Made by a program: the position numbers and the translations under genes
In this document: piece by piece, positions 1 through 9,199 of the stretch
Layout of the letters: each line of letters starts with the position of its first letter
Position numbering within the stretch: position 1 is the stretch's first letter
DNA from: Cellulomonas sp. JH27-2
GTDB lineage: Bacteria > Actinomycetota > Actinomycetes > Actinomycetales > Cellulomonadaceae
Length of the DNA stretch: 64,000 bases
Reading direction: 5' to 3'
NCBI RefSeq assembly: GCF_014837175.1
Contig: NZ_JACYFR010000002.1
Location: 744,001 to 808,000 of the forward strand
The notes under the pieces: model-generated
Databases searched by the model: none
Told to the model about the DNA's origin: nothing
What the model saw: only the letters and a program-made list of their open reading frames with translations

Positions 1-485
1 GCGCGGACGGCGACCACGTCGTCGAGCGTGCGGGCCGCGGCCGGCACGTACCAGCCGCGCACGGCCGTCAGACGCTGCCCGGACTGGTCGACCCACGTCA
101 TGGCGATCGCCGACCACGTGTCCTGCCCGTCGCCGCGCAGCACGCGCTCCCGGGTGCCGTCCTCCGTGCGCGACTCGTCGAGCTTGCCGCGCGCGTAGGA
201 CAGGATGTTGCGCTGGTCCTTGCCGCGCGGGCGCCCGACGACGCCGCCGTTCGACGCGCCGTTGAAGGGCGTGGTGTGCGGCATGAGCAGGGCGATGTAC
301 GCGTCCATGAGGGTCGACTTGCCGGACCCGGACCCGCCGGACAGCAGCGTGGCCGACGACGCCAGGCGCACCGGGTGGTACCCGTCGTAGCCGCCCCAGT
401 TGACGAGCTGCAGGTCGCGGGCCACCCACTGCTGGCCCGACGAGGTCGCGGGCACCAGCCCGAACAGCGTGTCCACCATCGTCAT
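1..485 (-). CDS. jetC: Wadjet SMC-like ATPase JetC (N-terminal part, cut by window edge)
   Basis: Only the first ~161 codons are inside the window. A P-loop GGSGSGKST lies at about residues 50-58, followed by a conserved NGASNGG-type segment and an RNILSYARG motif, as in the SbcC/MukB-like ATPase of Wadjet systems. In the family this is the SMC subunit that extrudes plasmid DNA loops together with the JetA kleisin and JetB KITE subunits. The ATG start overlaps the jetB stop (ATGA), so the two are translationally coupled. The identity rests mainly on the order DUF3375-DUF4194-ATPase; JetD is expected beyond the left edge. Confidence 0.85.
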   Translation of the reverse strand, partial: MTMVDTLFGLVPATSSGQQWVARDLQLVNWGGYDGYHPVRLASSATLLSGGSGSGKSTLMDAYIALLMPHTTPFNGASNGGVVGRPRGKDQRNILSYARGKLDESRTEDGTRERVLRGDGQDTWSAIAMTWVDQSGQRLTAVRGWYVPAAARTLDDVVAVR

Positions 486-1159
486 CGGTTCACCTCCACG
501 GCCTCGGGCTCCGCGTCCTGAGAGGTCTCGGCCTGCCCCTGCGACGTCAGCCACGTGCGCAGCTCGCCGAGGCGCTCGTTGCTCAGCACCACCTCGACCA
601 GGGACGTCACCCGGAACCGACCCTCCGACTCCTCCTCGAGGATGCCCTCCTTGGCCAGGCGCGCGACGGCCCCGCGGATCTCCCGCTGCTGGGTCGCGAT
701 GTTGGTCTCGTCGGCGTCGAAGTAGGTCAGGGCGGTCTGCTCGATCTCCTCGACATCGATGCGCACGGACGCTTCGCCGGCTCCTCGCTCACGCTGGAAC
801 ACGGTGCGCAGGTGGACCAGGACGAGCGTCTCGGCGCGCGAGTAGGCGTCGTCGCGCAGGAGGACGGGGACGTCGAGCTCGGCGGAGCGGACCTGGCGCT
901 TGTAGGCGATGCCGCGCTCGTGGTCGACGACCAGGTGCACGAACAGGTCGTGCAGCCGCGACTCGATCACCTGCTGGGTGGCCAGCAGCGTGCGCCACTG
1001 GGCAGGACTCTTGTCGGCCACCAGGACGCGGCGCTGCAGGAGCCGAACCAGGACCGTGCGCACGTCGGCGTCCAGGGTGCCGGAGTCGCCCGCGAACAGC
1101 TCGTCGGGGTCCTCCTCCATCGAGACGGGCGTGATGAACCCGTCACTCTGCTCAGTCAT
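482..1159 (-). CDS. jetB: Wadjet subunit JetB (DUF4194, KITE-like)
   Basis: A 225-residue acidic protein of the DUF4194 type, with winged-helix-like segments such as the one around [20 protein letters not shown]. In Wadjet it is the KITE subunit that binds the kleisin JetA. The ATG at 1159 lies inside the end of jetA (8-base overlap) and its TGA overlaps the jetC ATG, giving a compact operon. A longer reading frame upstream exists but would run deep into jetA, so the coupled ATG is preferred. Confidence 0.85.
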   Translation of the reverse strand: MTEQSDGFITPVSMEEDPDELFAGDSGTLDADVRTVLVRLLQRRVLVADKSPAQWRTLLATQQVIESRLHDLFVHLVVDHERGIAYKRQVRSAELDVPVLLRDDAYSRAETLVLVHLRTVFQRERGAGEASVRIDVEEIEQTALTYFDADETNIATQQREIRGAVARLAKEGILEEESEGRFRVTSLVEVVLSNERLGELRTWLTSQGQAETSQDAEPEAVEVNR

Positions 1160-2627
1160 CGTCGTCCTTCGTCCTCGTCGTGACGCCGCCGAAGGCGAAG
1201 CGGCGCCGCGTACCGTCCGGCCGCACCGCCTCCACGTACGCGACGTCACCGGTCTCGGTCATGCCGTGCCGGTCGGCGATCTCCAGCAGGCCCAGCAGGT
1301 CGACGGGCCGCCGCAGCGACTCGGGCCCGGCTTCGAAAGCCGCCGCCAGGTCGACCCACCCCTCCTCGTCGGCGAATCCCGCCAGGTGCGCGCCGAGCGC
1401 GCCGTACTGCGGCCCGCCCCACGCGCGCGCCTCGTCCGACGAGACGTCGGGGCCGGCGTCGTCGTCCCAGTCGGCCAGCGGCTCGGGCGGCTGCGGCGGA
1501 CGCAGCTCGCCAGCCGTCTGGCGCAGGTGGTCTACCTCCGCCACGGGCAGCCGACGCAGCGGGTCCACCGCCTGCCCTCGTCGAGCGCTGGGCATCCACG
1601 CCTGCAGGCCGCCCATGACGTCGCGCAGCAGGTCGTCGACCTCGCGGTCGCGCAGCGGGTCGTGGTTGCGCACCTGCGCGGTGATGACGTACGACGCCTC
1701 GCGCTGCGCGGTGAAGACCTGGTCGAGGCCGTGCTCGATGCGCCGCCCCAGCTCGGCCAGCTCCGCGCGCTGCGTGGGCGTCATGCGCGACGTGAAGCGA
1801 TGCCGCAGCACGACGTCGAGCTGGTCGGACAGCTCGTCGAGCCTCTGCGGATCGCCGATCAGCCGGAGCGCACCCGCGAACGCGCGCCCTTCGGGCGTCG
1901 CGTCCATGACCTGCTCGCCGCGCTGCAGGTACTCGCGCAGCACCTCCCCCGTGGGCCGCTCGTCCTGGCGCAGGGCCAGGACGACGTCGCGCTGCATCGC
2001 CTTGATGGACTCGGCCACCCGGGCGAAGTCCGCAGGCAGCTCGCGCACCAGGTGCAGGACGTTCTCGGCCTCCTCGAGCAGCACCTCGTCGTCGACCTCG
2101 TCGACCGTCCCCGTGCGCTGGATGCGGTCCAGCTCGACCTTGAGACGGACGATCTCCGCGTCGATCCGTGCCATCCGCACCAGCACGTCCGGGTCGGCGT
2201 CCTGCGCGAGGCGCTCGACCGCGTCGAGCAGCGTCCGCACGCGCGACTGCGAGACCCGTGCCCGCACGCCACCGGCCCGGCCCGCGACCTCGAGCGCGCC
2301 GACGGCGTGGGCCGACAGCCGGTAGACCTCGACGTCGTCGTCGACGACCTGGCGCAACAGCCACCCCGCGTCCGCCCACTGGCGGCACAGGTCGCGTGCC
2401 GAGCCCACCGGCAGGTTGTCCTCGTAGCCCGCGGCGCGCAGCTGGTCGAGCGCGTCGCCGACCTCCGTGTGCGCGTCGGCGACCGGGACCGTGGGGCGCT
2501 CGACCGTGAACACGACCGAGAGCATGGAGACGACCAGCGGCGCGTGCCGCTTGTGCAACAGGTCCAGCATCGGGTTCTGGAAGGCCCGGACGGCGCCGAG
2601 ATACGCCCCTTCGGCACGAGTGATCAT
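1152..2627 (-). CDS. jetA: Wadjet subunit JetA (DUF3375, kleisin-like)
   Basis: A 491-residue protein matching the DUF3375 pattern: helical N-terminus beginning [14 protein letters not shown], a long charged helical middle (about residues 120-330) and an acidic C-terminus. It is the first gene of the JetABC operon and acts as the kleisin that bridges the JetC ATPase heads. The chosen ATG gives the usual family length and lies just after the short divergent gap shared with the transporter gene; the frame stays open upstream in antisense to that gene, but this is not credible coding sequence. Wadjet recognises and cleaves small circular plasmids, which is of note beside a large integrated element. 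Confidence 0.87.
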   Translation of the reverse strand: MITRAEGAYLGAVRAFQNPMLDLLHKRHAPLVVSMLSVVFTVERPTVPVADAHTEVGDALDQLRAAGYEDNLPVGSARDLCRQWADAGWLLRQVVDDDVEVYRLSAHAVGALEVAGRAGGVRARVSQSRVRTLLDAVERLAQDADPDVLVRMARIDAEIVRLKVELDRIQRTGTVDEVDDEVLLEEAENVLHLVRELPADFARVAESIKAMQRDVVLALRQDERPTGEVLREYLQRGEQVMDATPEGRAFAGALRLIGDPQRLDELSDQLDVVLRHRFTSRMTPTQRAELAELGRRIEHGLDQVFTAQREASYVITAQVRNHDPLRDREVDDLLRDVMGGLQAWMPSARRGQAVDPLRRLPVAEVDHLRQTAGELRPPQPPEPLADWDDDAGPDVSSDEARAWGGPQYGALGAHLAGFADEEGWVDLAAAFEAGPESLRRPVDLLGLLEIADRHGMTETGDVAYVEAVRPDGTRRRFAFGGVTTRTKDDDD

Positions 2628-2720
2628 CGCGGGACACCTTAGGGCGCGGTGGCGTGCGCCCCGAACCGCGACACGGCAGCCGGTGCGCGGAGGATTCCCT
2701 CGCGGGGCGCCGGTGCGTGC
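2628..2720. promoter_or_regulatory. Divergent promoter region between jetA and the MFS transporter
   Basis: A 93-base gap between two divergent genes that must hold both promoters. A GGAGGA stretch lies at about 2689-2694 but is ~26 bases from the first good transporter ATG. No convincing -10/-35 pair could be assigned by eye. Confidence 0.4.
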
Positions 2721-4115
2721 ATGATGCGCGCCATGGGCCATCCCGACGACGCGATCCCCCGCCGCACCCTGACCGGCTACGCGCTGGGCTCGGTCGGCAC
2801 GGGCGGGTTCGGCACGCTGCCGGGTCTCGTGCTGGCCTACTACCTCACCGACACGCTCGGCGTCGCCGCGGGCGTCGCCGGGCTCGTGGTCACGGTCCCC
2901 AAGGTGTGGGACGTCATCATCGACCCGTTCGTCGGCGCGCGGTCCGACGCGTCCGCGGCGCGGCGCGGGTCCCGACGGCCGTTCCTGCTGGCGGGCGCGC
3001 TGACGGTACCGCTGCTGTTCGCGGCGATGTTCGCGACGCCCGGCGCGCTCGACGGCGCCTGGGCGGCTTTCTGGGTCGTCGTGACGTTCCTGGCGACCGC
3101 AACCGCGTACAGCCTGTTCCAGGTCCCGTACATCGCACTGCCCGCGGAGATCGCGCCCACGTACGCCGCGCGCACGCGGCTGCTCGCACCGCGGATCGCG
3201 GTGCTCGCCGTCGCGATCCTCGCGTTCGGCGCGGGCGGTCCGCTGATCCGTGACGCCGCCGGTGGCGGACGTGCCGGGTACGCCGTCATGGGGCTGGTGT
3301 GCGGCATCGTCGTCGGGCTCGGCATGCTCGCCGCGTGGTGGGGTGCGCCGCGGCGCGCGGCCGTGGACGCACCGGCCGACGACGTCGTCGCCGCACCCCG
3401 ACCACAGCGGCGCGGCGAGGCGTTGCACGCCGGGCTGGCGGCTCTGCGCGAGCTCCGCGCCTTCCGGGCGCTGCTCGGGACTTTCGTGCTGCAGGCGCTG
3501 GCCACGGGCGCGATGCTCGCGACGGCCCAGTACGTCGCGACGTACACGCTCGGCTCCGAGGACGCCGTGACGTACCTGTTCGTGGCGCTGGTCGCACCCG
3601 CGCTCGTCGTCATGCCGCTCGCGACGCGGCTCGCGCGCCGCGTCGGCAAGCAGCGGGCGCTCGTCGGCTCGTCCGTGCTGTTCGCGGTCGCGACCGCGAC
3701 GCTCGTCGTCCTGTGCTGGTCGCCCGGCCCGTGGGTGTACGCCCCGGTGGCCGTCGCGGGCGTCGCCTACGCCGGCATGCAGCTGTACCCGCTCGCGATG
3801 CTGCCCGACGTCGCCGCCGTCGACGCCCGCGAGCGCGGCGTCGATCGCGCCGGCGTCCTGGGCGGGGTCTGGACCGCGGGCGAGACCGCGGGCCTGGCGC
3901 TGGGGCCGACGCTGGTGCTGGGGCTGCTGGCTGTCACCGGGTTCGTGTCCCGCACGGGCGACGAGGTCGTCGCCCAGCCCGGCTCGGCGATGACGGGCAT
4001 CGTCATCGCCTTCTCTGCCCTGCCCGCACTGCTCGCCGTCGCGAGCCTCGTACCGTTGAGCCGCTACCGACTGACGGCCGACGTCGTCGACCACCCCACG
4101 GAGGTTCCCGCGTGA
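2721..4115 (+). CDS. MFS transporter, GPH-type sugar/cation symporter family
   Basis: A 464-residue polytopic membrane protein with about 12 hydrophobic segments. The N-terminal half has the GPH signature region (KVWDVIIDPFVGARSDAS), which fits a glycoside-pentoside-hexuronide:cation symporter. The substrate cannot be read from the sequence. Start options are the ATGs at 2721, 2724 and 2733; none has ideal Shine-Dalgarno spacing. Its stop overlaps the GTG of the next gene (GTGA), so the two form an operon and the transporter may import or export a compound handled by the PLP enzyme. Confidence 0.8.
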   Translation: MMRAMGHPDDAIPRRTLTGYALGSVGTGGFGTLPGLVLAYYLTDTLGVAAGVAGLVVTVPKVWDVIIDPFVGARSDASAARRGSRRPFLLAGALTVPLLFAAMFATPGALDGAWAAFWVVVTFLATATAYSLFQVPYIALPAEIAPTYAARTRLLAPRIAVLAVAILAFGAGGPLIRDAAGGGRAGYAVMGLVCGIVVGLGMLAAWWGAPRRAAVDAPADDVVAAPRPQRRGEALHAGLAALRELRAFRALLGTFVLQALATGAMLATAQYVATYTLGSEDAVTYLFVALVAPALVVMPLATRLARRVGKQRALVGSSVLFAVATATLVVLCWSPGPWVYAPVAVAGVAYAGMQLYPLAMLPDVAAVDARERGVDRAGVLGGVWTAGETAGLALGPTLVLGLLAVTGFVSRTGDEVVAQPGSAMTGIVIAFSALPALLAVASLVPLSRYRLTADVVDHPTEVPA

Positions 4116-5500
4116 CCCGCTCCACCGACGACGTCCTGGCCGAGCTCGCTGCCCTGCGCGCGCAGGACCCGCCCACGCACGGCGGGCGCGTCCTGGCCTA
4201 CGTCTACGACTCCGGCCGCGCCGACCTGGACGCCCTGGCCGAGCAGGCCGCGACCGCGTTCCTGCCGGTCAACGGCCTGGACCCGACCACCTTCCGCTCG
4301 GTCGCCGCGCTCGAGAGCTCGCTCGTCGGCCGCGCCCGGACGTTGTTCCACGGCGGCGACGACGTCGTCGGATCCGTCACCTCCGGCGGCACCGAGTCTT
4401 GCGTGCTCGCGGTCAAGGCGGCACGCGAGCTCTGGCGGGCCGCTGATCCCGCTCGCGCGACGGCCCGCGCCGCGATCGTCCTGCCCACCACTGCACACCC
4501 GGCGTTCCACAAGGCCGCGCAGTACCTGGACCTCGACGTCGTCGCGGTGCCGGTCTCGGTGGCGACGGGCGCCGTCGCAGCCTCCGACGTCCTGGCGGCG
4601 CTCGACGGCCTCGGCGACCGCGCGGCGCTCGCGGTGGTCTCCGCGCCCAGCTACCCGTTCGGCGTGATCGACCCGATCGCCGACGTGGCCGCCGGGGCGG
4701 CAGCCCGCGGTGTCGCGTGCCACGTGGACGCCTGCATCGGCGGGTGGGTGCTGCCCTGGTGGGGCGGCGTCGAGCCGTGGGACTTCGCCGTCCCCGGCGT
4801 GACGTCCCTGTCTGCGGACCTGCACAAGTACGGGTACGCGCCCAAGGGGGCATCCGTCGTGCTGCACCGCGGCCGCGAACGGCACGCCGCGCAGTACTTC
4901 GCGACGACCGCGTGGCCGGGCTATCCGGTCGTGAACCCGACGATGCTCGGCTCGCGCGCCGCTGGGGCGATGGCCGCCGCCTGGGCCGTTGGTGAGGCGC
5001 TGGGAGACGAGGGGTATGCCGAGCTCGTCGCCCGCACGCGCGCGGCCGCGAGCACGCTGGCCGACGCCGTCGCGGGCATCTCGGGCCTGCGGGTCGTCGG
5101 CTCCCCCACCGGGCCCCTGCTGGCACTCGCCGACGACGGTGGGGTCGACCCGTTCCACCTGGTCGACGCGCTGCGACGGCGCGGCTGGCTCGCGCAGTGC
5201 CAGCCCGCGATGACCCAGCCCGACGGCACCGTCCTGCCCCGCACGGCACACCTGACTCTGACGGCCGTGACGGGGTCCGTCGTGGCGGAGCTCGCTGATG
5301 CGCTCGCGGCGTCGGCGGACGAGGTGCGCGGCCGGTCGGCCCCCGCGCCCGACCCCGGTCTGGTGGCTCGTGTCCTCTCCGACGGTCTGCCCGAGGATCT
5401 CGCAGAGGTCATGGCCACGCTGGAAGCCATGCCCGGTGACGTCGTCCGCCCGGCACTGATCCAGGTGCTCCAGGCTGCGATCGACCCGGCGGTCGGGTAG
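4112..5500 (+). CDS. PLP-dependent group II decarboxylase / sphingosine-phosphate-lyase-like
   Basis: A 462-residue fold-type I PLP enzyme. The conserved SGGTES motif, the PTTAHPAFHKAAQYL segment and the Schiff-base lysine in SADLHKYGYAPKG (about residue 239) match the S1P-lyase and glutamate-decarboxylase-like group. It probably decarboxylates an amino acid or cleaves a phosphorylated amino alcohol; the substrate is not visible. The GTG start at 4112 has a GGAGG at about 4100-4104 and overlaps the upstream stop. The C-terminal ~60 residues form a helical tail outside the catalytic core. Confidence 0.82.
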   Translation: MTRSTDDVLAELAALRAQDPPTHGGRVLAYVYDSGRADLDALAEQAATAFLPVNGLDPTTFRSVAALESSLVGRARTLFHGGDDVVGSVTSGGTESCVLAVKAARELWRAADPARATARAAIVLPTTAHPAFHKAAQYLDLDVVAVPVSVATGAVAASDVLAALDGLGDRAALAVVSAPSYPFGVIDPIADVAAGAAARGVACHVDACIGGWVLPWWGGVEPWDFAVPGVTSLSADLHKYGYAPKGASVVLHRGRERHAAQYFATTAWPGYPVVNPTMLGSRAAGAMAAAWAVGEALGDEGYAELVARTRAAASTLADAVAGISGLRVVGSPTGPLLALADDGGVDPFHLVDALRRRGWLAQCQPAMTQPDGTVLPRTAHLTLTAVTGSVVAELADALAASADEVRGRSAPAPDPGLVARVLSDGLPEDLAEVMATLEAMPGDVVRPALIQVLQAAIDPAVG

Positions 5501-5537
5501 CGCGCACGGCGTGCTGCGTCCGGGGACGCGGGACGGC

Positions 5538-6314
5538 CTACGCCCTTCGTCGAACGGAGGACGGGCTGCGGCCTCCGGCGCAGGCCCGATCACGCCACCG
5601 GACCCAGGGCGGCCGGTGCGACCAGTTGACCCGCAGCGTCTTGAACGCCCGCCGTACCCGCCGAGCACGCTGATCGCTCCCGCGCAACGAGCGAGCCGAG
5701 ACGCCGACGACGAGGCCCAGGTCGAGCCGCACACGGAAGGGCGGGGCCAACGCGAAGGCGAGGTCGAGGTCGTCGTGCACCTCCGGGTCGAACCGGCGCA
5801 CGCCGCCCTCGACCGCCGTCCACGCGCTGCGGCGCAGCGCCATGTTGGAACCCCACAGGGCCGTGTGGCCGAGAGCCAGGTGCGCCATGGCGTAGTAGGA
5901 GCCGAGATAGGCGGCGCACACCACCGCCCCGATGCCGAAGGGCAGGTCGAGGAAGCGGCCCCCGCCCGTCACCGCGTCGAGCGTGGGGTCGGCGCTCATC
6001 CGGTCAGCGATCCGCGCGACCCACGACGGGCCCGGACGCGAGTCCGCGTCCAGCCGGGCGATGACGTCGCCCCGCGCGGCGTCGTACCCCGCCGAGGCTG
6101 CGGCCGGTATGCCCGGGCGCCGTTCGACGACGACACGAGCGCCGTAGCGCGCCGCGACCGCGGCCGAGTCGTCCCGTGAGGCGTTGTCGACGACGATCAC
6201 CTCGAACGGCGCCACCACCTGCCCGCGCAGGAGGGACAGGCAGCCAGCCAGCTCACGGGCGTCGTCACGGACGGGGATCACCACGGAGACGGTGACGGGC
6301 GGCGTGCCGGTCAC
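5538..6314 (-). CDS. Family 2 glycosyltransferase
   Basis: A 258-residue GT-A type enzyme. The N-terminal VSVVIPVRDD strand, the VIVVDNASRDDS motif and the ARLDAD (DxD-like) nucleotide-sugar/metal site are typical of GT2; a WGSNMALRR acceptor region follows. There are no clear membrane segments. The GTG start overlaps the stop of the membrane-protein gene upstream (GTGA). It is the last gene of the minus-strand operon that starts with Mn catalase and ends tail to tail with the plus-strand PLP enzyme. Confidence 0.82.
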   Translation of the reverse strand: MTGTPPVTVSVVIPVRDDARELAGCLSLLRGQVVAPFEVIVVDNASRDDSAAVAARYGARVVVERRPGIPAAASAGYDAARGDVIARLDADSRPGPSWVARIADRMSADPTLDAVTGGGRFLDLPFGIGAVVCAAYLGSYYAMAHLALGHTALWGSNMALRRSAWTAVEGGVRRFDPEVHDDLDLAFALAPPFRVRLDLGLVVGVSARSLRGSDQRARRVRRAFKTLRVNWSHRPPWVRWRDRACAGGRSPSSVRRRA

Positions 6315-6925
6315 GGGAGCCTCTCGTCCCGTCGGGCGACGACGACGGCCAGAAGTCCGGCCAGGAAGGATCCCGTGACACCCGCCGCCAGATCGCTGAT
6401 GGTGTCGTCGTAGCCGACGTGGATGGTCGGGTCGAGGAACCGGTGCCCGGACCACTCGGCGATCTCCCAGGCCACCGCCAGCGCGGCGCCGACCGTCGTC
6501 GTGACGAGCACCATCCCGACCCGGTCACGACGGGTGCCGCCGACGGTGGGCCAGGACACCAGCCGAGCGCGCACGATCGCCAGCTGCGCGACGAGCGCAG
6601 CCAGACCTGTCGCGGCGAGGTGGACCGCGAGGTCGAGCCAGCCCACCTGTTCATACAGTCCGAGCACCCCTGCCCACGCTGCGCACAGCAGCGCGACGCC
6701 ATAGGAGACGTCGAGCCAGGCCGGTGCCTCCAGCCACCTCGGGACGAAGGTGCCGGCGAGCACGAGGGTCAGGAGCGCCGCCGCGACCGGACCGATCCAC
6801 AGCGCGGCGACCAGCACGCTCAGCCCTGCTGCTGCGCGCACGACATCGGCACGCACGAGCGGATGGCGCCGCGTCTCGCCCGCGTCCGACGCGCGGCGCA
6901 CCGCACCGCGCTGTGCGCCGCTCAC
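6311..6925 (-). CDS. Integral membrane protein, DUF2238/VanZ-like
   Basis: A 204-residue protein with five or six hydrophobic helices. The motifs WLDLAVHLAATG, VAWEIAEW and GYDDTISDLAAGVTGS resemble the DUF2238/YjdF and VanZ-like families, where an acidic residue and a DTxxDL motif sit in membrane helices. The GTG start overlaps the stop of the CDGSH gene. The function is unknown; its position in an operon of redox proteins suggests an envelope role in oxidative stress, which is inference. Confidence 0.7.
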   Translation of the reverse strand: MSGAQRGAVRRASDAGETRRHPLVRADVVRAAAGLSVLVAALWIGPVAAALLTLVLAGTFVPRWLEAPAWLDVSYGVALLCAAWAGVLGLYEQVGWLDLAVHLAATGLAALVAQLAIVRARLVSWPTVGGTRRDRVGMVLVTTTVGAALAVAWEIAEWSGHRFLDPTIHVGYDDTISDLAAGVTGSFLAGLLAVVVARRDERLP

Positions 6926-7131
6926 GGTGCCCTGAAGTCGATCGCCTTGTGGGTGCCGTCGCAGTACGGCTTGATCGCCGAGGCACCGCACCTGCACAGC
7001 GCGACCGTGCTGCGGCGGCGAGGGATCGGTACGCCGTCGTCGTCCACGATGGCGACATCGCCCCGGACCAGGATCGGACCGTCGGGGCAGGCGACGATGG
7101 TCGCCCGCTGGGGCACCGCATCCGACGTCAC
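6922..7131 (-). CDS. CDGSH-type iron-sulfur protein
   Basis: A 69-residue protein with the C-terminal signature CRCGASAIKPYCDGTH, i.e. C-x-C with the following C and H that ligate a [2Fe-2S] cluster in the CDGSH family. The N-terminal half (DGPILVRGDVAIVDDDG) is the usual CDGSH-associated beta region. These proteins act in electron transfer or redox sensing. The GTG start overlaps the stop of the haem-oxygenase-like enzyme (GTGA). A partnership with that iron enzyme is likely from the conserved-looking coupling. Confidence 0.88.
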   Translation of the reverse strand: MTSDAVPQRATIVACPDGPILVRGDVAIVDDDGVPIPRRRSTVALCRCGASAIKPYCDGTHKAIDFRAP

Positions 7132-8138
7132 GGTCCCACCCGGAGCGCGGAGACGCCTGCGGCCCATGCGGACAGCGTGTGCTCGCCGACGAGGTCATCC
7201 AGGTACAGGCAAGCGGCGGCCCCGAACAGGATGTCGCCGCACAGCTCGGGCTCCTGCTGCGCGAGCTCGCCCGCGAGCTCACGGCCGGCGATCTGCTCGT
7301 GGACGGCGTCGGCCTCGACGTGCTCGTCGAAGTAGAGGGTCGTCGCCGCGCCGAACCCGTGGCGACGGAATCCGTCGCCGTACAGGCGGTTGGGCAGCGA
7401 CGACGTCATCTCGAACGCTGCCAGGTGCCCTGCCGTGGCGCCCCGCAGGCGGCGATGGAGCCCGAACAGCGACATCAGGTTGGTCCCGGCGAGGGTGACC
7501 GCGGGGATCTGGTCCACGTACGTGCCGTAGTCGGCGTCGAGCCCGGCACCGCGCATGGTCTGCCCGAACAGCGCGCAGTGCATGCGGTCCGCCACGCCGC
7601 CGCCGTACTCGTCGGCCTGGATCTCGACCAGCGCGGCCTTGGGCCGACCCGTGAGGCGCGGGATCGCCCAGGTGTGCGGGTCCGCCTCCTTGAGCTGGTA
7701 GATCGAGCGCAGTACGAGGAACTCCTCCAGCTGGCGGCGTGAAGCGCGCTTGGCGACGAACCGAGCGACGCTCGGACCGGGCGTGGGAGCCGTCATCGCG
7801 AACAACGCCGCCGCGACGGAGGCGCGGTCGGGCGCGATCCCACGAGGCACCTCGACCCGCCCACGCAGCTCCCGCTCGAACGAGTGCTCGACGAGCGCTC
7901 GAGCGTGCAGGAGGTCGGGATCCCACTCCCAGTCCGGCGGCACGTCGTCGAACCCGCGGTACGCCAGCTCGTACATCACGTAGAGGGACAGCTGGACATC
8001 GTCGTCCGTGACCACGTCCGACGCCGACTCCAGCGCCAGACGCGCCGCCTCGGCGAGCCGCGCACCCGATCCGGGCTGCGCGTACAGCACGTCGTCGAGG
8101 GTCGCGCTCAGGGGGCCGCGGGGGTGGGGCAACTTCAT
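7128..8138 (-). CDS. Iron-containing redox enzyme, haem-oxygenase-like fold
   Basis: A 336-residue helical protein of the iron-containing redox enzyme family. Metal-ligand-like E and H residues occur in EIQADEYGGG, in the AFEMTSSLPNRLYGDGFRR region and in LYFDEHVEADAVHEQ, as expected for the diiron haem-oxygenase-like superfamily. The reaction is unknown; relatives act on lipid-like or aliphatic substrates. Its ATG overlaps the Mn catalase stop (ATGA) and its own stop overlaps the CDGSH gene, which could supply electrons. Confidence 0.78.
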   Translation of the reverse strand: MKLPHPRGPLSATLDDVLYAQPGSGARLAEAARLALESASDVVTDDDVQLSLYVMYELAYRGFDDVPPDWEWDPDLLHARALVEHSFERELRGRVEVPRGIAPDRASVAAALFAMTAPTPGPSVARFVAKRASRRQLEEFLVLRSIYQLKEADPHTWAIPRLTGRPKAALVEIQADEYGGGVADRMHCALFGQTMRGAGLDADYGTYVDQIPAVTLAGTNLMSLFGLHRRLRGATAGHLAAFEMTSSLPNRLYGDGFRRHGFGAATTLYFDEHVEADAVHEQIAGRELAGELAQQEPELCGDILFGAAACLYLDDLVGEHTLSAWAAGVSALRVGP

Positions 8139-9139
8139 CCATCACTCCGTCTGCTCGTGGCGGCGGACTTCCCCGCCGCAGGATCTGCGGGCTCGACCGG
8201 GCCGTAGAGGGGCTGGACCTCCGCCATCTCGAGGTCGGCCGTCGCCTGGATGAGTGCCAGCAGCTCCTCGTCCACCCCTGGGCTGAACTCCTCGAAGCGC
8301 TCCTCGGCGATGGTCGAGGGCACGCCCTCCGGCGCCTGCTCGCTCGCGTCGAGCGAGGTGCCGTCCTTCGACGGCGACATGCCCTGGAAGATCCGGCCCG
8401 CCTCGGAGGAGGCGGTCAGGTCGAACGAGTACTGCTTGCTCTGCAGTCCCAGGTCCACGAGCTTCTTCACCTCGGGGAACCGCTCGGCGTTCGTCTTCGG
8501 GATGGGCAGCACCTTCGCCCAGTCGACGCCCAGGGTCTCCAGTGCCTTGGCGTAGGCGTTCTCGTGCGCCTGGTCCCGCACGATCAGGTACGCGACGGTG
8601 GAGCGGGCGGTCTTGTTGGCCGTCATCTCGTAGATCCGGCACTTCTGCAGGCGACCCGTCGACTCGAGCATGAGGTTGTACAGCAGGTCCAGCACCAGGT
8701 TGCCGGAGTTGTAGACGTAGGACCCGCTCCAGGGGTTGCCGGCCGAGTCCACCGGCAGGGCGCCCTGGGACGCGACCAGGTAGTGGTGGATGTTGCCCTC
8801 GTCGAGCGCCGGCCGCAGAGGGGTCGCACCGCCGCCACCGGGCGTGTCGAGCGGATCGGACTTCTTCCCGTTGTAGCGCGGCGAGCCGTCGAGCAGCCGC
8901 GCGATCGTCGTCCCGATGAGCTCGACGTGACTGATCTCCTCGGTCCCCACGCCCTGCAGGAGGTCCCGGTACGGCTTCGCCGCCGGCCCACGGAAGTTGA
9001 TGCTCTGGAACAGGTACTGCATCATCGTCCGCATCTCGCCGAACTGGCCGCCGAGCCCCTCTTGGAGCGCGTTGGCGGCCGAAGGGTCTGGCTCGTCGGC
9101 GACGATGTCGTTGATGAGGCGCTGCACGTGGAGATACAT
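8135..9139 (-). CDS. Manganese catalase
   Basis: A 334-residue dimanganese catalase. Expected metal ligands are seen: Glu35 in FGEMR, the TEEISHVE helix (Glu68 and His71), the glutamate in LMLEST and the histidine in RDQAHENAY. It disproportionates hydrogen peroxide without haem. It is the first gene of the five-gene operon 9139-5538 on the minus strand. The C-terminal ~60 residues are an acidic extension with low-complexity ends. Confidence 0.92.
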   Translation of the reverse strand: MYLHVQRLINDIVADEPDPSAANALQEGLGGQFGEMRTMMQYLFQSINFRGPAAKPYRDLLQGVGTEEISHVELIGTTIARLLDGSPRYNGKKSDPLDTPGGGGATPLRPALDEGNIHHYLVASQGALPVDSAGNPWSGSYVYNSGNLVLDLLYNLMLESTGRLQKCRIYEMTANKTARSTVAYLIVRDQAHENAYAKALETLGVDWAKVLPIPKTNAERFPEVKKLVDLGLQSKQYSFDLTASSEAGRIFQGMSPSKDGTSLDASEQAPEGVPSTIAEERFEEFSPGVDEELLALIQATADLEMAEVQPLYGPVEPADPAAGKSAATSRRSDG

Positions 9140-9199
9140 GGTCGTTCCCTCGCTCGGGGACGGCTCGACGGGCGTCGGGCCGGCGCGTCGGTACGACCG

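Noticed and set aside
2649..2720. Extended N-terminus of the MFS transporter
   Set aside because: The added Arg/Ala-rich residues are not transporter-like and would overlap the divergent promoter gap.
2628..4094. Long N-terminal extension of jetA in antisense to the transporter
   Set aside because: It is Arg/His/Glu/Asp-rich low-complexity sequence typical of antisense reading through a GC-rich gene.
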